Assembly: GCF_015706575.1 (NCBI RefSeq)
Contig: NW_024037074.1
Location: 19,147,334 to 19,211,333 of the forward strand
Source of the DNA: Patiria miniata
Taxonomy: Eukaryota; Echinodermata; Asteroidea; Valvatida; Asterinidae
Length of the DNA stretch: 64,000 bases
Direction: 5' to 3'
Positions 53,301 to 62,640 of the stretch are shown piece by piece. A program made the position numbers and the translations under genes. Numbering within the stretch: the stretch's first letter is position 1; each line of letters begins with the position of its first letter. The notes under the pieces were generated by a model that worked only from the letters and a program-made list of their open reading frames with translations, searched no databases and was not told the origin of the DNA.

Positions 53301-56300
53301 ATTTTTTTTTCTTCAAATGTCGGCTGATGACTGCAAATGGTGCCCGACTAAACTTAGTGCAAATAAATGGGAGTCCAGAGACGCCACATAAAACTTATTC
53401 TCGATCGTAACCCCATCTAAAAACACGTTAAATTTGTGCAGCAGCAGAATTCCAGTCAAACCAGTGAGTTTGGCGGTTTTGAGACATCATCTTTCATTGA
53501 AAAAAAAACTTTTTCATTTTGCCGACGCGCATGGCTACGGCGACGCGCACGCATACTAGAAACCGGAGACTTTTTTTTTTGGCCCAAGCTTTACTGACGT
53601 ATTTTCATGAACACTGTAGACCTAACTCAGTATTGTCAGAGGGTAAAGCCTAATATTAAAATTAAAATCTTCTCAATGCAAAATTCATTCATACAAATTC
53701 ATTCAGATTCAAACCAGCCAGCCGCCCTTAGAGCTCGGTGGTCAAGTGGTAAGACGTCTGCACTAGAATTTAGAAGGTTGTGGGTTTCGAGTCCCAGGCC
53801 AACATTGAGTATGCAGTGTTGATGAAATTTCATCTTTAACTGCAGAGATGCCAACCATTACTCTTTTGGAATTATTATTAGGATTTTGAGGCATGTTACT
53901 ACTCTTGAAATTTCCAGCTGTCTTATACGCCAACATTGTGGTTACTCTGAAAAGTACTGTGGTTACTCTTAAACTTGACTGTTGTCCTATATATTTACAT
54001 TAGCATTACTCTTTGCAGGAAGAATCATTACTATTTTGTAGTCTGTAAAGTTGGCATCTCTGTAAATGGCAAGAACCCAATATTAAAAGAAAACTTGTTA
54101 TTCTTTCTCAGGAGCTAACTGCATAGAGGAATAGAATGAATGATAAGTTTTTCAAATGTCATAACTTTCCAGGAGAAACATTGTAAAGCTCGAACCATAT
54201 TTTAGTACATTTCATATTTTGTAATACAAGTGGTGTATACAAGTGAATGCAAGACAAATAAATTCTCAAAGAAGTCCAGTTATTTATGCATGGACACTTT
54301 GGGAGGCTACCAACATTGGGCTGAATAGACAAATCAAGGCATGTTGTCAATTCTATCAAAGAGGACCCCTTCAATGGCAAAAGCATTGTGCTAGCTATTG
54401 TTCATATAAGCCGCCAAGGGCAGATGCTTGGAACAATGGCATGCACAATGGTTTCTTCATTGAAGGGGGCCACGTGACTTTACCATGATGTGACTGGCTT
54501 CGTCTATAATAGAGCTCAGTTGGTAGTGCCCTACCAACTGAGAGGTCACTGGTTCAAATCCCACTGCGATCAATTCATGCGCTCAACCTAATGACTAACT
54601 TTTCGGATTCCTCTGTGCGGACATTCATATCAGGCACCATCCGCTGTCAGGGCGGACTCGGAGCACAGCAAGATGGTGGCGCATTTCCAGAAGCTGTTTG
54701 ACGTGCCAACAGAGGGCGGTGTTTACACCAGGATGAACGAGCTGTACTCGCGGGTGGGCGAGATGCAGAACGTGCTGCATTCTCTCAAAGACATTCTTGG
54801 CCTGGGTGAGTCTAAGGCTGCATCCAAATTACGTGGCTGTGGCTTGTAGTGACATAGCTATGGAAGCGGCTGAAGCCTCTTCCCATAGACACGTGTGTAT
54901 GTCAGCCATAGCCAAGTCATTAGGTAGAAGTGACTAGACTAGAGACCAGGGATGCGTTCAATAGCGCAGTACGTATGCCATTCCCGCATACCTTCAACAG
55001 TGAAGGTAATACTGGCATACGTATTGTACTATAGAATGTGCCCCTGTCCTTACATGTTGAGTGCTGTGGCCTCGTGGTTAAGGGCACTGGATTCGTGGTC
55101 TGTGGGTAAAGCAGTGGGTTGTGGGTTCGAGTCCGGCCGGGGTCATGGTGCGTGTGCCCTTGAGCAAGGCACTTTGTCACTCATTGCTTCTCTCCACCCA
55201 GGAGTAAATGGGTACCTGTGAGAGCAGAGATGGTTATTGTGATTGAATGAGCTTGCTTGCATCTAACAGACAGCATCGAGCTGTATACTCCCCAGGGAGC
55301 TGAGATGGTATTTGGAATGTTTCATTAGCTCAGTGATCAGGGGTAATAATAATACTGTAAGCGTTGTGATTTAGTTTACTAATAAGAGCGTTCTTAAATG
55401 CCGATTATTATTATTAAAAGCAACCCCTTCATGCTGTAGGAGATTTGGGTGTTAGCTGTGCACATTGACAATTTGTCCCCTGCGACAGTTCTTATCGTCA
55501 CACCTCAAACAACTGATTTCCTATTTAACCAACATCCACACCTGATTCCGGCACTTCTCTTGAAACCACCGTGCTGATTGAAACACCAATTGTACCCCCA
55601 ACTTTTCTTCCCTCAACCATCATACCATCAAAAAGAGAAATCTTTCCCTTGGTTCCACCACAAACTGTCTACACTTTCCACCATGCTTATCTGCAAATCT
55701 TACCTAGCTTGATTCGAGCGTTTGAGACAAGTCCATCGCAAGTCCATCGAAACTCAAAAGTACATCATGAGTCCTATCACAAGTCCAGTCACAAGTAACA
55801 GAGAATTTCTGTGTTTCACAGATGAGGACGCGTCAGCCAGCAGTATCGTGATGGCCACAGCGCACCTTTGCGAGTTGTAATCAAGCTCTACTACGCACCT
55901 ACTGGGCCAACTTTTGCAGCAGGAAAAACTGGACAGGTAGAAGGGAAATTTCATTCCGGATTGTTTTTTAATCAAATAAACTTCCAGAAACATTTGAAAA
56001 ATTTGGAGAAATATCAAAAAGTAAAAAAAATGGACATTTTGTCGGGTTACCAATCTTATTAACTTCCAGACTTTTTTGAACCATAGGAAATTTGTGAGTC
56101 GTGAGACAGAACCGGGCAGAGGTCGAAATGAGGATTTGTGGGTATTAGGAACACTGTTTGTTGCACTTCAATGGGACATTCCGTTGACAAGTTATGACTA
56201 TTTAACATTTGCAGGAAACATGTCAAAAAGTAAAATACTGAGAAAAGGGCCTTTAAAGTTTCAAATTTTGTATTCATGAAAATGTAATATGCCAATTGTT

Positions 56301-58051
56301 TTTCCTTAAAAAAATGTTTAATTCCACAGTTTTTAAACTATTTCTTAACAAATTTAAAGATTACAAATATCAATAAGTTTAGAAATCAGAAAAAAATTTA
56401 CTCCATTTGTCAGAAAGCCTCACATTTGTGTGCCAAGATGATGAGCTAGAAAAATGTTATTCATTGACATCAAAAATGTAAAAAAAAAATTAGGGAGGAA
56501 AGTGTAGGGTGTATTGCTTTAAGCCTTTGTCCTTCACAAACCTGCAATTTTATTGCAAGATTCAGGAACTCTTCTGTACCGCCGACAGATTTTTAATTAT
56601 TGTGTTGATGCATGATGGATATTTGGTTGAGAAAGGGTGATGGCAGAAAAAAAAGGTGCTCAGCCACGGTTCTTGATCAGAGTTGCTCTTGAGTCTCATT
56701 AGATGAACAAGTTTGTGAAATGTTATGGTAGCTGTGGAATAGTTCAGCACTATTTCTAATTTGTTTCTTTTTCAATCCTATGCTCTGTTTTTCTTTAAGG
56801 GTTATCTCACGAATGGAGCAGTATCGGAAGTTTTTCCCCGTCTTTGACACCATGGTGAAGGATCTGATGGAGATTCTTGGTAAGTTACACTTTGAGAGAA
56901 GTGAGTAGTAAAGTCACAATGGGGCGTCTGTGTCTCAGAGCAACTGTCTGTGCAATTGTCTGAACCAGAGTGTCATTTGTCAGTGTGGGGAGGGGTGGGG
57001 GTGGGTGGGGACTTTGACAGCCAGCTGGTGGCTTTAGTATTACTGTGGATAGGACATACTGTGATATACAGTATGTCCTATAAATTTTTGAAATAACTAC
57101 AAAACCGTGAGGTAAATTTTTAAAATTGTTGGTTGTGCAGATACTCCTAAGCCTTGGTCTCAACCCCTATGAGTTTCATTTAATTTCAGTCATGCATCAC
57201 TGCACAATGGGCAATTGATCACGACAACATTTTTGGACACTGTGACCAAGTTCCTTGCCTTATTCAATTTCAGTACTGTGTAAAGTTTGCCGTGCAAAAT
57301 CCTTCATGTTGTGAAAAGGGCTGCGGTTGGGATTGGAATCATTTGCCTGGCTATCAGTCATCATGGCAAGACCTCAGTTTAATGTTCAAGGGCAAATGAT
57401 TCCAATCCCAAACCACATCAGCCTTTTTTCAAAACATGGAGGATTTTACACATCTTATATAAAACAGCACTGAAATTGATGATGAGGCACAGTATTAAAA
57501 AATATTGATGTGATCATATCAATTGACAATTGTGCAGTGATGTGTAACTGAAATTAAATGAAATTCATTGGGGTTGAGGCCAAGTCTTAAGAGTATCTGC
57601 ACAACCAAAATTTTCAAAATTGACCTCATGGTTTTCTAGTTATTTTAAAAACAGTCAGACAGACACTTTTTGGGGGGACATATTGTTTTTCTGATTTGCT
57701 GGATCCACCTATGTTGGCTTTGTGTATGTCATATGAAAAGGCAGACTTCACTCTCAACCAAACTTGGTGACAATGATCTTTGGTAGGGGGACTTCAGACA
57801 ATTTGAGACATTTGAGGTCAAAGGTCATCTAGGGGTCAAATGAGGTCATTGTTTGTTGATTTTGGCTAGGTACACATAAAAGTGTACTTGCGCATGCCGG
57901 GGGATCGCGCAAGTTTGACTTGCAGTATTTTTGATATTAGAAAGCAATCCTCATGAATTCGTGTTATTCTCTTTGATGTAATTCGACAGGTGTTGCAACA
58001 ATGGACAGGATCCTACCAGCTGTGAGGGCGCTAAAACTGCTGAACACTTGA
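50275..58051 (+). CDS. CEP70: centrosomal protein of 70 kDa, C-terminal half (8 exons)
   Basis: CEP70 binds gamma-tubulin and organises microtubules at the centrosome in vertebrates. Eight exons join in phase to 328 codons and a stop. Diagnostic stretches: [60 protein letters not shown] and the end ILPAVRALKLLN; human has [20 protein letters not shown] and ends IVPAVKKLKVLSY. HHVVPTLENWIHSL matches EHLVPVIEMWADQL. Exon 4 adds a His-rich stretch absent from human. The N-terminal coiled-coil exons (about half the protein) and a short piece between HLCEL and VISRME were not found. Divergent from FAIM, as in human. Confidence 0.92.
50426..50535 (-). repeat. tRNA-derived SINE, family 1, reverse
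   Basis: GGGGTTTGAACCTGGGACC is an inverted B box and GAGCTATCTAGCCCTATGTT an inverted A-box side. It matches 21120-21265 including the non-tRNA flanks. A further B-box-like inverse GGGGTTCGAACCTGGGTC is at 50824-50841. Confidence 0.65.
51126..51209 (+). CDS. CEP70: CEP70 exon
   Basis: Acceptor GTTTTTAG, donor GCCAG|GTAGGC, phase 2 in and out. Encodes SSTSCRYVDQIASKTEEVIH and IVDQLSA; placed by phase and by its helix-forming composition. Confidence 0.72.
51888..52002 (+). CDS. CEP70: CEP70 exon
   Basis: Acceptor GATTTCCAG, donor GAAATA|GTAAGT, phase 2 in, 0 out. Encodes AVPRRKETRSLKQKDAAAVP and NILQNVSMQQYHDMEI. Not clearly matched to human; supported by phase and splice sites. Confidence 0.7.
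52849..53172 (+). CDS. CEP70: CEP70 exon with His-rich insert
   Basis: Acceptor CTGTTATCAG, donor GACAAG|GTAACG, phase 0, 108 codons. Starts VIANCRPYLFGFAD and ends HHVVPTLENWIHSLAEARDK. In between, HSHRQGHRHSEGRTHRHSHH continues into HHRHKHS and is coded by an imperfect CACAGA-type repeat. The internal AG at 52887-52888 would break the frame, so the upstream acceptor is chosen. Confidence 0.78.
53209..53585 (+). mobile_element. GGCC-ended MITE, family C copy 4
   Basis: TAAGGCCAAAAGAAGAAAGTC at the left, CCGGAGACTTTTTTTTTTGG then CC at the right. It is inserted in the CEP70 intron only about 36 bp after the donor of exon 52849-53172. Confidence 0.8.
53728..53830 (+). repeat. tRNA-like SINE head
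   Basis: GAGCTCGGTGGTCAAGTGGT and GGGTTTCGAGTCCCAGGCC resemble A and B boxes. The predicted cloverleaf is imperfect; no tail identified. Confidence 0.4.
54510..54600 (+). repeat. tRNA-like SINE head
   Basis: GAGCTCAGTTGGTAGTGC, anticodon-arm-like CCTACCAACTGAGAGG and GGTTCAAATCCCA. It lies just before a CEP70 exon. Probably a SINE; no 3' CCA-adjacent pol III terminator stands out. Confidence 0.4.
54634..54805 (+). CDS. CEP70: CEP70 exon, conserved core
   Basis: Acceptor CATATCAG, donor CTGG|GTGAGT, phase 0 in, 1 out. Encodes [20 protein letters not shown] and [20 protein letters not shown], nearly the human sequence. Confidence 0.95.
55060..55416 (+). repeat. tRNA-derived SINE, family 2, copy 1
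   Basis: Head GGCCTCGTGGTTAAGGGCAC ... GGTTCGAGTCCGGCC. Central block CTCTCCACCCAGGAGTAAAT then GGGTACCTGTGA. Tail ATTATTATTATTA. Shares the central block and tail with 60246-60546. Confidence 0.75.
55725..55797 (+). repeat. CAAGTCCATCG array
   Basis: Imperfect 10-11-bp units (CAAGTCCATCG, CAAGTCCAGTCA) ending 24 bp before a CEP70 exon. Confidence 0.6.
55822..55876 (+). CDS. CEP70: CEP70 exon
   Basis: Acceptor GTTTCACAG, donor GAGTT|GTAATC (weak), phase 1 in, 2 out. Encodes EDASASSIVMATAHLCEL, against human SSSSLCVLVSTVGKLCRL. The expected following segment (human INEDVNEQVMQVLGPEDL) was not found before the next exon. Confidence 0.75.
56800..56879 (+). CDS. CEP70: CEP70 exon
   Basis: Acceptor TTCTTTAAG, donor CTTG|GTAAGT, phase 2 in, 1 out. 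Encodes [20 protein letters not shown] then DLMEIL. Confidence 0.93.
57048..57078. repeat. 13-bp-arm perfect palindrome
   Basis: TAGGACATACTGT, spacer GATAT, then ACAGTATGTCCTA. Just outside the left arm of the large foldback that follows. Confidence 0.85.
57082..57652. mobile_element. large foldback element, ~260-bp arms
   Basis: The left arm 57082-57345 and right arm about 57392-57652 pair almost throughout. Example: GTTGGTTGTGCAGATACTCC against GAGTATCTGCACAACC, and GGGATTGGAATCATTTGCC against GGCAAATGATTCCAATCCC at the tip. The spacer is about 45 bp. It lies in the last CEP70 intron. Confidence 0.85.
57990..58051 (+). CDS. CEP70: CEP70 last exon
   Basis: Acceptor ATTCGACAG, stop TGA at 58049-58051. 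Encodes VATMDRILPAVRALKLLNT. A poly(A) signal follows 18 bp later. Confidence 0.92.
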
Positions 58052-58068
58052 GGCCTCCTCATTTTTGG

Positions 58069-58074
58069 AATAAA
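58069..58074 (+). terminator. CEP70: CEP70 poly(A) signal
   Basis: AATAAA 18 bp after the stop codon; implies a very short 3' untranslated region. Confidence 0.7.
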
Positions 58075-58206
58075 GTTATTTTTATCTTCATCAAATATTC
58101 AAGTAAATTATGTGAGACCTCAATGACAGATATGCTACTGCAACATTTGTGTAAATATTAATGAACTGTTGCCAACACTGTATTTTGGGAAGAAATCTCT
58201 GGTATA

Positions 58207-58397
58207 TTCAGTCGAGTCTCGTTATAACAAACTCACTAGGACCTAGCCAAATTGTTTGTTATATCAGAATTTTGTATTAAGAGGAACATCAGTCCCATTC
58301 ATTGTGCATATAAATGCACAGTCGGGACCAAGGCTTTATGTTTGTTATAACCAGAATGTTGTATTAACAGAGTTTGTACTAACGAGAGTCGACTGTA
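58207..58397. mobile_element. MITE with CAGTCGACTCTCGTTA ends
   Basis: Left TTCAGTCGAGTCTCGTTATA, right TACTAACGAGAGTCGACTGTA. The ends and flanking TA suggest the Tc1/mariner-pogo group, by ends only. It sits 130 bp after the CEP70 poly(A) signal. Confidence 0.6.
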
Positions 58398-58399
58398 CA

Positions 58400-59628
58400 T
58401 ATGTATGTACATGTATATGTTTGAAGTTTGTACACATGAAATGACTGAGGTAGCTTGGTAGCTTTGCAGTGTAAGAATTTTCCTGCAAGTCCACAGAAAA
58501 ATGGGCATGTGTGTCATGTCGTTTTGTTTTTTAATGCCCATTATTTTTGGAGGTTATTTTTTTATGCGGAATATATCCTAGTCTGTATTCATACAGTGGA
58601 ATTCAGAAATTGTTCAATCTTTGTTGTGTTTCACTGTTTCAACACTCATGCCAATATAATGTGTGTGTTTTTTTTGGGGGGGGATTTATTTTATTTTTTT
58701 TAAGCATAAAACCCACAAAAAGAAGCCACAGAAGAAGTTAAGTGAGTGGAATAAACCTAATTTGTTAGTAGTTGTTTTTATTAATAAAATTGATCAATTA
58801 AAAAAAAATCCATACTTTTTCATAAGCGAAGTGGGGAAGATAACATTTTGCAAGTACTTTTAACGTATCAGTATTATAATAAGGAATCAACCAATAAGCC
58901 TGCATACTGAAATTTGATTGTTTTAAATTGCCTTTTGATATTTTAGAAACAAAAATCATTGTAGCCTTTGCCATACAGTTCTGTGTGTCATGGTCAGTGG
59001 ATGAGGACACTACATCTGTCAAATGCATTATTTTCCTAGATGTTATGTTATTTGCCATATTGAATGATGTACACATTTTAGCTTGCCTTATTTATGATGA
59101 ACCTTTAAACATTTGGGGAGAATTTGACTAGTTTTATTATATCATGAAGCATTTTTTGTGTGGTTTCAATATTGAATGTAGGGAACTTTATGAAATTCTA
59201 GGGAATTATGAAAGGGTGTTATATATTAAATTTCCTAAAATTAGATTTTAATTTTTTTTAGTTTTCTGGTTGTATTTCTCTGAGAATTTATGAGTGCATT
59301 GAGAAATCAAATTTTCAGTTTTTCATTTATTGTAAAAAATTGTTTTAAATGAGGGGGCTAAAGACAGACTTGTGAGGGGCAAGCCCCACCCCATTGAATT
59401 CTAATCAATGTTTTGAGTTTGAAGATATGCTTTTAAATGTTTAATATACAATATGCAGTGCCCATGTTGAATTTGCGCAGGGTCCAATTGAAATCTTTTG
59501 TTTGTGTATATTGCCTGATTTTTCTTACCAACCCAGAATTTGAATATTCTTGATAAAGAATGTGAATATTTATATGAAATGTGTGCGTTGTCTTCCATTA
59601 ATTTCACCTTTATTATTTTTCTATTTTA
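58400..59628. other. intergenic, no gene seen
   Basis: AT-rich with short open frames lacking recognisable domains or splice sites. Confidence 0.35.
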
Positions 59629-59830
59629 ATCTGGATTCTTATCTCAATCCTAATCCCATCTTAATCCTAGTCCTATCTTAATCTTCATCCTGTCACTTTT
59701 ATCCCAATCCTGTCCACATCTTAATCCTGTCTAATCCTAATCCTGTCTTTATCATAATATATTCCTGTCTTAGAATCTGTCTATTATTAACCCTAATCCT
59801 GTAATCCTAATCCCATCTTAATCCTTAACT
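59629..59830 (+). repeat. degenerate TTAATCCTAATCCTGTC tandem repeat
   Basis: About 12-14 imperfect units such as CTTAATCCTGTC and CCTAATCCCAT. Confidence 0.7.
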
Positions 59831-60044
59831 TTATTCTCAGTAGGATGTTGTCTTTGCCTAATGGGTTTATCTCTGTTCACATACTTCACCAGTTATCTTT
59901 GCCTTCTTAATAGGAGTCGTCTCGTGCGTTATGGGGCAAGTTTCTTCTTTCCCATATTATTTTATCTGTAAATTCTGCATTTTCTGTAAAGAACTATGAA
60001 ACAAAAATACATGAATGATCCCCTGCTTCGGTATTTATTCTCTC

Positions 60045-60185
60045 TGGTTTTGTTTGTTTGTTTATTGGGGTGTTTATTTGTTTGTTTATTTGTAGGGGGT
60101 GTTTGTTGGTTTTTATTGGGTTATTTGATTTGGGGTGTGTGTTTTTTGTTTGCTTGTTAGGTTGTTGGGTTGTTTGTTTTACCTT
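60045..60185 (+). repeat. TTTG/TTTA simple repeat
   Basis: Runs of TTTGTTTGTTTATT and GGGGTGTTT, purely low complexity. Confidence 0.8.
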
Positions 60186-60245
60186 CTTATTAATTTCCTT
60201 GTAAGTAATTTTCTTAAATTTTAGAAAAATAATCATGCATTTGTA

Positions 60246-60546
60246 GAGCGCTGTGGTCCAATGGTTACGGTGTTCGGCTCACTTGCCAAGGTACGTGGGT
60301 TCGAACCCGAACGGGGAACATGGTGCTTGTGTTCTTGGGCAAGACACTTTACTACAATTGCCTCTCTCCACCCAGGAGTATAGATGGGTACCTGTGAAGG
60401 TAGAGACCAGATTGTGCTGATCTGGAGCTGCTGCAGAAACTGGTTTCATGGCCTGATGAACAGGGGTAATAATTGTGAAGCACTTTGAGACCTTTGGTAT
60501 AAAGCGCTATATAAGCACCACATTATTATATTATTATTATTATTAA
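60246..60546 (+). repeat. tRNA-derived SINE, family 2, copy 2
   Basis: Head GCGCTGTGGTCCAATGGTTA and GGGTTCGAACCCGAACG. Central block CTCTCCACCCAGGAGTATAG then ATGGGTACCTGTGA. 3' part AAAGCGCTATATAAGCACC and a TTATTATTATTATT tail. Better preserved than copy 1. Confidence 0.8.
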
Positions 60547-61214
60547 AACATGAACTGTAGGAACTAGTATTTAGTACGTTGAATCACAATTGAGGAATGT
60601 GAATTCCTTTCTAACTCCCAGGCCATTATCTTTCCACAAACAAAATGGGAACGGAAATCATCCAGGAAATTATACCTCGGTCAGAGCTATTCTGTTTTTA
60701 CCCACCGAAGTCTCCATCATGCTTGCCCACTAACAATCCAAACCGTGACTTCCATACCCTAATCGCAACCCCGCGCTGCGCCGTTCTACTTCCTAAATAA
60801 ATATGAAACAAACAACTTAAATACACGGGCGATTGTTTGTAATCTGTAACTGTTTTTTCAGCTGTGTTCACTTGTGGTATTTTATCATATAATCGATGCA
60901 GCGTCACAGCTAGACTCGGAAGTTTCAATGGCCGCAAAGCCGCAAAACAGTACTTCATCAAATTGCAAAGTAATTTAAGCCCTGTTTTTTTTTGTCCTCT
61001 CTCAAAAGTCACGTTTTTCACAGTGCGGGGATACTGTGAGTGCAAACACATGTTCAATTTCTGTTCCGCAGGTAACAAAGAAGATCTGGCGCGCCAGCTT
61101 TTGTTCCCCGTACTTTATAATTCCCGCCAAATCAATAAACCCGGAAGTTTATTGTTGCGCAAGCGTAATCGTATCAAAACATAAATAAATGCATCCAGCT
61201 GGTTTTGTTCCCCT

Positions 61215-61480
61215 AGTGTCGACGAGCTGCATGATTGGTCAATTAAATTTCTATCGTTTAAACACTTTCAGAGAAATACATCCTTTATTTTCAGCAGTAT
61301 TCAATTTGTAAGTCAAGAGTATTAATAACTCTATAAATTTATGAGATTCTTTGGGTTTTTTTAAAGTCTGATTCATTCCAGTAGATGACAAAATTTAGTG
61401 AATAAATGTCGACGGCTTCGACAGATTGGCCAATCAAATGTCTCCTTTCATTCGATACATTCCATTTCGTTAAAGGGCTA
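61215..61480 (+). promoter_or_regulatory. candidate promoter with duplicated CCAAT-box module
   Basis: Two diverged copies of a ~50-bp module. One reads GTCGACGAGCTGCATGATTG then GTCAATTAAATTTCTATCGT (61219). The other reads GTCGACGGCTTCGACAGATT then GGCCAATCAAATGTCTCCTT (61408). Both contain inverted/direct CCAAT boxes. They lie 110-370 bp before a candidate first exon. Confidence 0.3.
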
Positions 61481-61588
61481 TGTTTTTTATCCATTGTCAG
61501 AGGGGAGCTAGATTTGCGATGACCCTTCTGCGAGACGTTTTTTGGACAACATCAAGAGGAATTCCAGAGGAATTTCATCCCTTTAACA

Positions 61589-61618
61589 ATGAGCAATAGC
61601 TTGAGAAGTCGAAGTGAG
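61589..61618 (+). CDS. weak candidate first coding exon of an unknown gene
   Basis: ATG in good context (AACAATGA) opens MSNSLRSRSE and meets a consensus donor GTGAG|GTAAGT at 61619, phase 0. Ten codons are too few to identify. The rest of the gene would lie downstream, mostly outside the window. Confidence 0.2.
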
Positions 61619-62552
61619 GTAAGTTTGCGTATTTTAAGAATTGAAATGGCTGTTTTTAGACTTTTAGAATGGGTTTTGAGGTGGAAATTTGGATGTGTGC
61701 GCGTGATACGATGGCATGGCTGGAGATTTTGCAAAACCTATGTTGTTGCTGTGATGTACAAACATGATGTACAGTACGTGTATGCGTGCACGTATATATC
61801 TACTTCGTTCATGTCGTATTTTTGTAGACTGTACATGGACAAGAACACGCCGGAGATTTGTGTGCACAATTAACTTGCCCATTGTTATGTAGCCATTTTA
61901 GCATCATCAAATATAAAAGGACTAAAGATTATGATGTAGGCCCCCTAGGGATAGCCCGTGTGGCCGCAGTATGCTGCGCTGAACCTCTGGCCACACACCG
62001 TGGTACCGCGCACTACTGAGGACGTTTTCATAAAATTTACAGGCAGTTTCTTACATATGGTTGTATTCTATGATGTCCCATCTATCACTTCTGGGATGCT
62101 TAGGTGTAATGATGTTCAATTTTCCGAGATATTCTTGAATCTTTCTGGAGCCCATATGCACTCGTGAAACGTCTGGTGATGGCAGCCATTTTGAATGTGA
62201 CAAGAGATGACCTCAAGCTGTGACGTCGCGTTTATGCAAATTGCTTCACCTCACCTTGTGATGTCACCAAAGACAAATCCAGGAAGCTCTGGCAATGCGA
62301 TTTTTTTTAAGGAAAAATGTATTTTCGGAGCACATTTTGGATGCACACGTCCTGCAGAACTAAGTTAAAGACAGCCGATCAAATTGATTGAAGTGTCTGG
62401 AAGACAGCGGTACGTTATACGCATGACATCGACAACGCATGAGCCGGCCAATGACAGCAATACGTCATTATGAATATTTAATTTCTCATGAATATTTAGT
62501 TTATCTCAATGGATACTTTAAATACGTCATAAGATTGATCATTGCAACAAGC

Positions 62553-62640
62553 GACCGTGTGCGGCTTAGTGGTAAAAGTGTTGTGCTTTAACGAAGAGTC
62601 AGAGATTCGAATCTCGATGAAGTTAGTGACTGATCAATAA
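62553..62640 (+). repeat. tRNA-like sequence, probably SINE head
   Basis: GTGCGGCTTAGTGGTAAAAG and AGAGATTCGAATCTCGATG mimic A and B boxes with a T-arm that pairs. The acceptor stem does not close well, so not called a tRNA gene. Confidence 0.4.

Noticed and set aside
60698-61184. Overlapping 126- and 106-codon frames on opposite strands
   Set aside because: Mutual shadows with no recognisable domain; the region may be partly promoter-like but coding is not supported.
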